From positions 15,846 to 22,175 of the forward strand of contig PJQJ01000017.1 of the NCBI GenBank assembly GCA_002861585.1: a stretch of DNA of 6,330 nt, written 5' to 3'. This document shows positions 1-4,715 of the stretch, piece after piece. The stretch is from Candidatus Saccharimonadota bacterium. GTDB lineage: Bacteria > Patescibacteriota > Saccharimonadia > Saccharimonadales > Saccharimonadaceae. The notes under the pieces are model-generated. The model worked only from the letters and a program-made list of their open reading frames with translations. It had not been told where the DNA came from and searched no databases. Numbering within the stretch: the stretch's first letter is position 1; each line of letters starts with the position of its first letter. The translations under genes and the position numbers were made by a program.

Positions 1-569
1 ATGAAAGCAATGAGCGGCAGCTGCAGATTATTAATGATCTACTCTACGTTGCTAAAGTTGAAGCAGGAAGGATTATCTTAACAAGGCGTATGGTTAATCT
101 TTCAGAACTAGTGAGTAAGGTTGTTGATGAACAGCGCAGTAGCGCCGACGAAAAGAACATAACCGTTAAGGTGAAATTACCACCAAAGCCTCTCTATGCT
201 TCTATAGACCAACACACAATGTGGATGGCGGTTGAAAATCTAGTTAGTAATGCAATCAAATACACACACAAAAACGGCAATGTTAGGATAACACTACGAA
301 CACAAAGGGATCAAATTTGCCTTATTGTAACGGATACAGGCATTGGCATATCAGAGGAGCAGCAAAAGGATCTCTTTAAGCAATTTTCTCGTATTCCTAA
401 TGAGTTAACACAGGAAACAACGGGAAGCGGTATTGGGTTATTTTTAGCTCGGCATCTTGTTGAATTGCATGGAGGTACCATAACCGTGAAGTCACAAGAT
501 GCTAAGGGTTCGTCATTTGTGATATGGCTTCCTGGCTCACTTCGTGTAAAAGCACCAAAGAAGAAGTAA
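1..569 (+). CDS. Sensor histidine kinase, C-terminal part (5' end outside window)
   Basis: This is the catalytic end of a two-component sensor kinase, which autophosphorylates a histidine with ATP and passes the phosphate to a response regulator. The open frame runs in from the window edge (first whole codon at 3), giving 188 visible residues. The ATG at 90 is internal: the codons before it read ERQLQIINDLLYVAKVEAGR, the end of a HisKA dimerisation helix. The phospho-accepting histidine itself lies outside the window. The HATPase_c boxes are intact: N box AVENLVSNAIKYT (visible residues 76-88), G1 box DTGIGI (111-116), an F-box-like stretch LFKQFSR, and G2 box GSGIGL (141-146). The protein ends in a basic tail, KAPKKK. 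It lies 67 bp before a receiver-domain gene on the same strand, its likely partner. The sensory domain cannot be seen, so the stimulus is unknown. Confidence 0.95.
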   Translation, partial: ESNERQLQIINDLLYVAKVEAGRIILTRRMVNLSELVSKVVDEQRSSADEKNITVKVKLPPKPLYASIDQHTMWMAVENLVSNAIKYTHKNGNVRITLRTQRDQICLIVTDTGIGISEEQQKDLFKQFSRIPNELTQETTGSGIGLFLARHLVELHGGTITVKSQDAKGSSFVIWLPGSLRVKAPKKK

Positions 570-584
570 TGTTAGAATAAAAAG

Positions 585-593
585 TGGTATTAT
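585..593 (+). promoter_or_regulatory. Possible extended -10 promoter for the response regulator
   Basis: TGGTATTAT matches the extended -10 form TGn-TATAAT with one mismatch. It lies in the 67-bp gap after the kinase stop codon. I see no good -35 hexamer at the usual distance, which is tolerated by extended -10 promoters. It would start a transcript near 600, so the regulator could be expressed both from the kinase promoter and on its own. This is inferred from base pattern only. Confidence 0.3.
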
Positions 594-636
594 AAGATTA
601 TCGGTTTAAACTCAAGCGAAGAGGTATTAGAGATAG

Positions 637-1014
637 ATGGCCCGCATTCTTATTATCGAAGATGAAAAAATCTTAAACCAAGCATATAAGACAATCCTTG
701 AAAAAGAAGGATATGATGTTGCATGTGCATATGATGGTGCTGAAGGACTTGAGGTTGCAGAGAGCTTCAACCCTGATCTAATCCTATTGGACCTGCGAAT
801 GCCGAATGTGGATGGCGTTGAGTTTTTGCGTCAGTATAATCTTACTGAAAAACATCCGAACGTTCATGTCATTGTTTTTAGTAATTTCGACATGCAAAAA
901 GAAGTTGATGAAGCATATGCACTCGGTGCACAACGCTATATCCTTAAAGCGTGGGCTTCGCCAAAAGATCTCGCAAAAATTGTCGAACAGACGCTGACAT
1001 CTTCAGAGGAATAA
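637..1014 (+). CDS. Single-domain response regulator (CheY-like receiver)
   Basis: This 125-residue protein is a complete REC domain with no DNA-binding or enzymatic output domain. It should be phosphorylated by a histidine kinase, most simply the one encoded just upstream. Visible landmarks are the acidic pair E8-D9 (IIEDE), the phospho-acceptor D52 in LLDLRMPNVDG, the Ser/Thr switch S82 (VIVFSN), the aromatic switch Y101 and the conserved K104. The residue after K104 is alanine (LKAWASP) rather than the usual proline. The start fits the canonical first beta strand (MARILIIEDE). A GAAGAGG purine run at 618-624 is a possible ribosome-binding site but sits 12 nt from the ATG, which is long. 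As a stand-alone receiver it probably works by protein-protein contact or as a phosphorelay intermediate. The target cannot be read from the sequence. Confidence 0.95.
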   Translation: MARILIIEDEKILNQAYKTILEKEGYDVACAYDGAEGLEVAESFNPDLILLDLRMPNVDGVEFLRQYNLTEKHPNVHVIVFSNFDMQKEVDEAYALGAQRYILKAWASPKDLAKIVEQTLTSSEE

Positions 1015-1023
1015 TAGTCCTCT
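1005..1023 (+). terminator. Weak hairpin over the response-regulator stop codon
   Basis: AGAGGA (1005-1010) and TCCTCT (1018-1023) can form a 6-bp stem around a 7-nt loop that contains most of the TAA stop (1012-1014). The following bases (ATCTATC) are only slightly U-rich, so this is a marginal terminator at best. Confidence 0.2.
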
Positions 1024-1046
1024 ATCTATCACCTATCGCAAGACTA

Positions 1047-1077
1047 ATAGCCTAAGCTTCAACACTGCTTAGGCTAT
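1047..1077. terminator. Perfect 11-bp hairpin between the convergent regulator genes
   Basis: ATAGCCTAAGC (1047-1057) is the exact inverse complement of GCTTAGGCTAT (1067-1077), with a 9-nt loop. It lies between the convergent response regulator and Crp/Fnr genes and could act on transcripts from either side. It includes the TAG stop and last codons of the Crp/Fnr gene. Neither strand has a real U-tract after the stem (CTTCGTT on +, TAGTCT on -). It may therefore be a weak bidirectional terminator or a 3'-end-protecting stem. Confidence 0.5.
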
Positions 1078-1723
1078 CTTCGTTGATAAGGGTCAGTAGT
1101 TTAGTCTTGTCGACTGTATAGCGTTTATTGCGATACGAGATAACACTGCGGCGCTTTAATTTGTTTAGCTCGAGTGCTGTTGTCTCGCGAGTAAGACCAA
1201 TATACCCAGCTATATCTTGCTGTGTTAGATTAAGATTAATTTCGTACTTGCCCGATTCGGTAGGAGCGCCATAACGAAGCATCAGATGGTGCAGAATGTA
1301 GGCTATTTTGTCCTGAGCTTTTGGTTGCTGTAATGCAGTGATACGTATGAGGGATGTTGAGTAGTTAGCAATAGAATACTGGAGCATGTACTCCATTGCT
1401 TTTTTGTTTGATTCCAAAAATGGCATCAATTTATCACGCGAGATGAGATACATTTCAACGTCGCTAAGAGCTTCGTAGTAGTACAGGGCAACTGAATTCG
1501 GATCATTCGGCCATACCAGTGGGAAGAGCTCATTATTGCTGATGAATGTTGCTATCTTTTCTTCACCAAGTTCCGTAATGCTATATGCCTTAATAACACC
1601 ACGTTTAATAAAGTAGGTGTACTGCGGTAGCTCACCCTGATAGAGTACAATTCTCCCTTTTGGAAATTTCCTAAGGGGGCAGCTAAGTAAAAATAGTTTA
1701 AACTCTTCGGTTGTGTGGATCAT
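1052..1723 (-). CDS. Crp/Fnr family transcriptional regulator
   Basis: The product is a 223-residue DNA-binding regulator of typical family length. Residues about 15-115 form the cyclic-nucleotide-binding-like beta roll (RIVLYQGELPQYTYFIKRGVIKAY), followed by a dimerisation helix. Residues about 165-210 are the HTH_Crp winged helix. The recognition helix region TRETTALELNKLKRR (178-192) keeps the R-E-T residues that contact DNA in CRP-like proteins. The canonical cAMP-binding GELA...R(S/T)A phosphate cassette is absent (the region reads NNELFPLVWPND), so cAMP is unlikely to be the ligand. C15 is the only cysteine, so an Fnr-type Fe-S cluster is also unlikely. The ATG at 1723 has no Shine-Dalgarno in front of it. 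The region upstream carries two palindromes that suggest autoregulation. The ligand and regulon are unknown. Confidence 0.93.
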   Translation of the reverse strand: MIHTTEEFKLFLLSCPLRKFPKGRIVLYQGELPQYTYFIKRGVIKAYSITELGEEKIATFISNNELFPLVWPNDPNSVALYYYEALSDVEMYLISRDKLMPFLESNKKAMEYMLQYSIANYSTSLIRITALQQPKAQDKIAYILHHLMLRYGAPTESGKYEINLNLTQQDIAGYIGLTRETTALELNKLKRRSVISYRNKRYTVDKTKLLTLINEDSLSSVEA

Positions 1724-1745
1724 TGGTTGGCTTGAAATTACTTTC

Positions 1746-1754
1746 TATATATAA
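1746..1754 (-). promoter_or_regulatory. Candidate -10 element of the Crp/Fnr gene
   Basis: Read on the minus strand, this is TTATATATA, which offers TATATA or TTATAT as a -10 hexamer. It would start transcription around 1739-1742, leaving a leader of about 17 nt with no Shine-Dalgarno before the ATG at 1723. No convincing -35 is visible, as can be expected for an activator-dependent promoter. Confidence 0.35.
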
Positions 1755-1762
1755 CTTTACTC

Positions 1763-1777
1763 TTATTTTGCAAATAA
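1763..1777. promoter_or_regulatory. 15-bp inverted repeat upstream of the Crp/Fnr gene
   Basis: TTATTT (1763-1768) and AAATAA (1772-1777) are perfect inverted arms around TGC. The site lies between the candidate -10 of the Crp/Fnr gene and the GTA-N8-TAC palindrome. Its low complexity means it could be chance in AT-rich intergenic DNA. If real, it would overlap the -35 region and suit a repressor. Confidence 0.3.
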
Positions 1778-1778
1778 T

Positions 1779-1792
1779 GTAAGATTTCTTAC
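1779..1792. promoter_or_regulatory. Candidate Crp/Fnr-type operator, GTA-N8-TAC
   Basis: GTAAGATTTCTTAC has perfect 6-bp arms (GTAAGA / TCTTAC) separated by TT. Its outer bases fit GTA-N8-TAC, the spacing known for NtcA, a member of the Crp/Fnr superfamily. It lies upstream of the Crp/Fnr gene, centred about 43-46 bp before that gene's inferred transcription start. This is near the class II activator position, so autoregulation is the simplest reading. It could also act on the divergent small gene. Confidence 0.5.
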
Positions 1793-1836
1793 CTAAAACA
1801 TGTAATGGATTCTACAGCTAGATCTTCATTCCACCC

Positions 1837-1853
1837 CTATACTAATGGTATAG
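1837..1853. promoter_or_regulatory. Inverted repeat overlapping a possible extended -10
   Basis: CTATAC (1837-1842) and GTATAG (1848-1853) are perfect inverted arms around TAATG. The pairing can continue, after unpaired bases, through CACC (1832-1835) and GGTG (1858-1861). The right arm overlaps TGGTATAGA (1846-1854), an extended -10-like sequence that would start a + strand transcript near 1861, upstream of the small gene. A repressor bound here would block that promoter. Confidence 0.3.
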
Positions 1854-1911
1854 AAAAGGTGCGAATCATTATGAAAGATTATTTTAACAGAGTGATGCAC
1901 ATAGAGAAAAT

Positions 1912-1917
1912 GGGAGG
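1912..1917 (+). promoter_or_regulatory. Shine-Dalgarno that decides the start of the small gene
   Basis: GGGAGG lies 4 nt before the ATG at 1922. It is the strongest Shine-Dalgarno-like sequence in the window. The alternative ATG codons in the same frame at 1805 and 1871 have either none or only AAAGG at 11 nt. It therefore favours 1922 as the true start, although the spacing is slightly short. Confidence 0.5.
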
Positions 1918-1921
1918 GTTT

Positions 1922-2131
1922 ATGTATCGCATTATGAATAATCAGAGATTAAAAACTTCTATTCATGGCTTTTTAGCTCGCAAACTAGATCAGTACCCTG
2001 ACATACGATCCGAATTTCCTGCAACTGAGCAAAAGCGTGGCTTCTTGGCTAGCAAATCGATAGTTCATAAAAATGATAACGTCTACCAACCATGCCTTCG
2101 CCCCGGCGAGTTCATCTTACGAAATTATTAA
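1922..2131 (+). CDS. Small hypothetical protein, 69 residues
   Basis: I do not recognise this protein. From the ATG at 1922 it is a basic, soluble-looking chain with no membrane segment or signal peptide. It starts MYRIMNNQRLKTSIHGF and ends PGEFILRNY, with a single cysteine at residue 58. The frame is open from 1778, and ATGs at 1805 (108 residues) and 1871 (86 residues) are possible starts. The one at 1922 is chosen because only it has a good Shine-Dalgarno, and 1805 would also lie upstream of the candidate promoter. It reads towards the deacetylase, 47 bp downstream, but that gene seems to have its own promoter. No opposing or overlapping gene competes for this stretch. It could still be a chance frame within a longer regulatory region. 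Confidence 0.5.
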   Translation: MYRIMNNQRLKTSIHGFLARKLDQYPDIRSEFPATEQKRGFLASKSIVHKNDNVYQPCLRPGEFILRNY

Positions 2132-2146
2132 ATCATTTTCATGATT
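2131..2146. promoter_or_regulatory. Inverted repeat upstream of the deacetylase promoter
   Basis: AATCAT (2131-2136) and ATGATT (2141-2146) are perfect 6-bp arms around TTTC. The site starts at the last base of the small gene and lies just upstream of where a -35 would be for the deacetylase -10. It could be an operator or a weak hairpin, and it has no U-tract. Confidence 0.25.
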
Positions 2147-2159
2147 ATGCCTATGCTTA

Positions 2160-2178
2160 ATACGCTACAATAGCGTAT
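2160..2178. promoter_or_regulatory. Perfect 19-bp palindrome with embedded -10, abutting the deacetylase ATG
   Basis: ATACGCTA (2160-2167) and TAGCGTAT (2171-2178) are perfect 8-bp arms around CAA, ending one base before the ATG at 2179. The centre contains TACAAT (2166-2171), a good -10 hexamer. Seven bases separate it from the ATG, so transcription would begin at or next to the start codon, giving a leaderless mRNA. The symmetry across the -10 suits a repressor operator. No clear -35 is visible. Confidence 0.5.
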
Positions 2179-2922
2179 ATGCGATTACTTAGTTACTCGG
2201 CACGAAAAAAACTGATTATTGATCTTTTTATAGGTGTATTTTGCATTGTCACTATCAGTTATATTATTGTCGCACTTATGAATTCCAAAACGTTTCAGTT
2301 GTTTGGTGCAATCGTACCTCGCGTAGCGACGGAGTCAAAGGTTGTCGCACTGACGTTCGATGACAGCCCTGATCCAGGAGCGACTGAAGAGCTTCTGTCT
2401 ATTCTTGAAAGGACAGATACAAAAGCAACGTTCTTTCTTATTGGTAAGCAGATGAATAAACATCCTGAGCAGACAGAAAAAATTATCACTGCCGGTCATG
2501 AGCTTGGCAATCACACATATACTCACTACAGCTTGACCTTTCAGTCACCGGATCTTATTAAGAGGGAGATTGAGCTAGCGGATAAGACTATTCGCGCTTT
2601 TGGCTACAATAAGCCGACTCATTTTCGTCCACCATATGGAAATAAATTACTGCTGCTTCCCCTTTACCTCCATATGACAGATCGAAATACAATCATGTGG
2701 AATATTGCTCCAGATGATCATCCCACAATCGCCAGTAACGCGGAGTATATGGCCGATCATGTCGAAGAAGAGATCTCTCCTGGTTCTATTATCGTGATGC
2801 ATCCTATGTATAAACACCGCAAAGAATCTTTAAAGGCGGTTGAACCAATTATCAACCGCCTTAAGGCAAAGGGTTATACGTTCGTGACGGTTAGTGAACT
2901 GCTTACCTATCAGAAGCAGTAG
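2179..2922 (+). CDS. Membrane-anchored polysaccharide deacetylase (NodB / CE4 family)
   Basis: This 247-residue protein should remove N-acetyl groups from a cell-envelope glycan such as peptidoglycan or another N-acetylglucosamine polymer, using a metal centre. Residues about 11-34 form one hydrophobic helix after a basic N-terminus (RKK), so the enzyme is anchored with its catalytic domain outside. The CE4 motifs appear in order: TFDDSPDPG (59-67, D61/D62), HTYTH (112-116, metal ligands H112 and H116), RPPYG (150-154), W174 with PDDHP (178-182), and IIVMHP (204-209) with H208 as the probable catalytic acid. Motif 5 reads MHP where LHD is more usual. The start is well fixed: an in-frame TAA lies at 2158-2160 and no other start codon follows it before 2179. 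There is no Shine-Dalgarno. The substrate and acetyl position are unknown. Confidence 0.93.
   Translation: MRLLSYSARKKLIIDLFIGVFCIVTISYIIVALMNSKTFQLFGAIVPRVATESKVVALTFDDSPDPGATEELLSILERTDTKATFFLIGKQMNKHPEQTEKIITAGHELGNHTYTHYSLTFQSPDLIKREIELADKTIRAFGYNKPTHFRPPYGNKLLLLPLYLHMTDRNTIMWNIAPDDHPTIASNAEYMADHVEEEISPGSIIVMHPMYKHRKESLKAVEPIINRLKAKGYTFVTVSELLTYQKQ
2833..2862 (-). terminator. Candidate terminator of the FAD oxidase, inside the deacetylase gene
   Basis: AAGGCGGTTGA (2833-2843) and TCAACCGCCTT (2852-2862) are perfect 11-bp arms around an 8-nt loop. Read on the minus strand, the GC-rich stem is followed by TAAAGATTCTTTG, a moderately U-rich tail, while on the plus strand it is followed by AAGGCAAAG, which is not. 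It sits about 65 bp past the oxidase stop codon and within deacetylase codons for about residues 219-228. It fits a terminator for the oxidase transcript. Confidence 0.5.
2898..2920. repeat. 7-bp hairpin ending at the deacetylase stop codon
   Basis: ACTGCTT (2898-2904) and AAGCAGT (2914-2920) are perfect inverted arms with a 9-nt loop, and the last base is the first base of the TAG stop. There is no U-tract on either strand. It could protect the 3' end or help termination between the convergent genes, but it could also be chance. Confidence 0.25.
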
Positions 2923-2927
2923 CCGCT

Positions 2928-4571
2928 CTAAAAACGTTCACGAATGTGGCTCATGCTGAACTCCCATTCAGCATCAACTTTTTTGTGTGGGTTAAAGATA
3001 TTGTGCGGATCAAAGATATCCTTAACGGCTTTGAAATGTCCAACGACTTCCTCACCGTACATCTGTTTCAGCCATGGACCGCGAATCATACCGTCGTTAT
3101 GCTCTCCTGAGAGTGATCCTCCATAAGATAAGACGAGATCGTTGACCTCCTTCATTGCAGGAGCAAGTTTTGCACGTTCACTCGCCTCTTCAATCTTCAT
3201 TAATGGAATAATGTGGAAGTTTCCATCACCCATGTGTCCAGCTATTGTCGCCATAAGCTTGTACTTTTTGATAATCTGACGCAGCTTCGGGAGAGCTTCG
3301 GTTAGATGGTGTGGCGGAATGACGAGATCATCGATGAAAGGTGCGGTGTGCTTGTCTTTTACTTTCGATCGGAGCAGGCTAAAGCTTTCGCGGCGCATAA
3401 TCCAAAACTTCTCTGACTTATATTCGTTTTCGTCGCGCTCCATTGCCATCTTGTATGGCTTAAGCCGCTCGCGCATTGCATTAATTTTTTCGGTTACTTC
3501 TTCCTGTGTTTCACCAGTAAATTCAATCATCAAGATCAGTTTCGGAATACCCTTAAAGAGCATGAAGAAGTCTGGAATAAGTTGCAAAGCTAGTTTCACC
3601 CAACGGACAAAACCGAGGCGCTTTAGAAATGATGGGAAAAACTTAAAGCTCAACCAAAGGGTATTATCATCAAATGATTCAAAGGTGGCAGGTTTGTGCT
3701 CGAGAACGACATTGATTACTTCACCTAGCTTATCGGTATTTTTCATAAAACAGACCAAAAGACCTGAATGCTCTGGTTTTGGAACCAGGTTAACCTTAAT
3801 GTCGGTAATGACACCGAGAGTTCCTTGGGCGCCGACGATAGCTTTAGTTAGATCAAATATACCCGTCTCTCGATCCCACACATCCCATAGGTGGTATCCG
3901 GTTGAATCCTTGCTGACATTTGGTTTTGCTGCTTTTATCTGGTCGTAGTGGGTCTCAAGAAGTTCGAAGACACCCTTGTAGACGCTGCCTTCAAAATCAT
4001 TTTGAGCAATTTTTGCGTCTAGCTCTTTTTTGTTGAGCGGCTTTATACAGTACTCATTACCATCAGCTAACACAACATTTAGCTCGGTCACATAATTAGC
4101 TGTTTTTCCAAATTGAAGTGACTTTTCACCACCTGAGTTGTTACTGACCATACCGCCTACCGTACAGAGTGCACGGCTAGCTGGATAACTAGGGAGGATA
4201 CTACCGTACTTTAGTGTCTGCTCATCAAAATCCCGGTAAAAGGTGCCTGGTTGGGCGTGCGCCTGAGTTGCACTGACTGAATGAACAGTATTCATGTAGC
4301 GCGTAAAGTCAGCAACAATTGATTGACCAATTGCGCCTCCTGACATATCAGTACCGGCACTGCGTGGTGTGAATGAGAGTTCTGGGTTCTTCTCTTTGTT
4401 ATCGATGATAAATTTAACGATTGACTGAACATCTTGAGAGTCTTTTGGAAAGACCACGACGTCCGGCGTGAGTTCGAACAGACTTGCGTCGTGCGAGTAA
4501 AAGTCACGTGTTTCACTCGTCGTATCGATATCGCCCTTAAAAATTGCTTTTAGCTTTTCCTGTAATTCCAT
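2928..4571 (-). CDS. FAD-linked oxidase, D-lactate/glycolate dehydrogenase (GlcD/Dld-like) type
   Basis: This 547-residue flavoprotein probably oxidises a D-2-hydroxyacid such as D-lactate or glycolate to the 2-oxoacid. The N-terminal half is an FAD_binding_4 (PCMH-type) domain with PRSAGTDMSGGAIG (69-82), TVGGMVSNNSGGEKS (137-151) and GAQGTLGVITDI (248-259). The C-terminal half is an FAD-oxidase_C domain with GHMGDGNFH (445-453), GEHNDGMIRG (489-498) and DPHNIFNPHK (521-530). A hydrophobic stretch at about 321-350 may dock on the membrane. There is no C-terminal Fe-S (CCG) domain, so it is the single-domain-pair form, and the electron acceptor is not evident. The ATG at 4571 is preferred. 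An upstream TTG at 4598 would give 556 residues, but it lies upstream of the candidate -10 and has no ribosome-binding site. The exact substrate is uncertain. Confidence 0.92.
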   Translation of the reverse strand: MELQEKLKAIFKGDIDTTSETRDFYSHDASLFELTPDVVVFPKDSQDVQSIVKFIIDNKEKNPELSFTPRSAGTDMSGGAIGQSIVADFTRYMNTVHSVSATQAHAQPGTFYRDFDEQTLKYGSILPSYPASRALCTVGGMVSNNSGGEKSLQFGKTANYVTELNVVLADGNEYCIKPLNKKELDAKIAQNDFEGSVYKGVFELLETHYDQIKAAKPNVSKDSTGYHLWDVWDRETGIFDLTKAIVGAQGTLGVITDIKVNLVPKPEHSGLLVCFMKNTDKLGEVINVVLEHKPATFESFDDNTLWLSFKFFPSFLKRLGFVRWVKLALQLIPDFFMLFKGIPKLILMIEFTGETQEEVTEKINAMRERLKPYKMAMERDENEYKSEKFWIMRRESFSLLRSKVKDKHTAPFIDDLVIPPHHLTEALPKLRQIIKKYKLMATIAGHMGDGNFHIIPLMKIEEASERAKLAPAMKEVNDLVLSYGGSLSGEHNDGMIRGPWLKQMYGEEVVGHFKAVKDIFDPHNIFNPHKKVDAEWEFSMSHIRERF

Positions 4572-4577
4572 GCAATA

Positions 4578-4607
4578 AGCATACCCGAGGCACAGCAATT
4601 AGCACAA
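4578..4607 (-). promoter_or_regulatory. Candidate leaderless promoter of the FAD oxidase
   Basis: On the minus strand, TTGTGC (4607-4602) is followed after 18 bp by TATGCT (4583-4578), resembling -35 and -10 hexamers. Six bases then precede the ATG at 4571, so the transcript would begin at about the start codon. No Shine-Dalgarno is present. Base matches are partial (TTG of the -35; TAT and the final T of the -10). Confidence 0.4.
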
Positions 4608-4657
4608 GCGAAATTAAAAATCCAGTCCTAAAGCCTACAGCTTATGTTGCCAAACTA

Positions 4658-4687
4658 ATGACTCTCGTCGCTCAAGTACTGTACAAT
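4658..4687 (+). promoter_or_regulatory. Candidate promoter of the AI-2E permease
   Basis: ATGACT (4658-4663, four of six bases matching TTGACA) is separated by 18 bp from TACAAT (4682-4687, five of six matching TATAAT). Transcription would start near 4694, leaving a leader of about 22 nt. That leader contains GAGGGG (4699-4704), a purine-rich Shine-Dalgarno candidate 11 nt before the ATG at 4716. The promoter is back to back with that of the FAD oxidase in a 144-bp gap. Confidence 0.5.
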
Positions 4688-4715
4688 AAGTGCAACATGA
4701 GGGGTACTGGTTGTA

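Noticed and set aside
1805..1921. The longer 108-residue reading of the small gene
   Set aside because: The ATG at 1805 has no Shine-Dalgarno and lies upstream of the only promoter-like sequence. The region before 1922 looks regulatory (operators, inverted repeat).
3319..3948. A 209-codon open frame on the + strand
   Set aside because: It lies fully antisense to the conserved FAD oxidase coding sequence, has no ribosome-binding site, and its translation shows no recognisable domain. It is a codon-bias shadow.
4572..4598. TTG start at 4598 for the FAD oxidase
   Set aside because: The nine extra residues (reading LCLGYAYC after the start) do not fit the family N-terminus, there is no ribosome-binding site, and the candidate -10 lies inside them. 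ATG 4571 gives a normal MELQEKLKAIF start.
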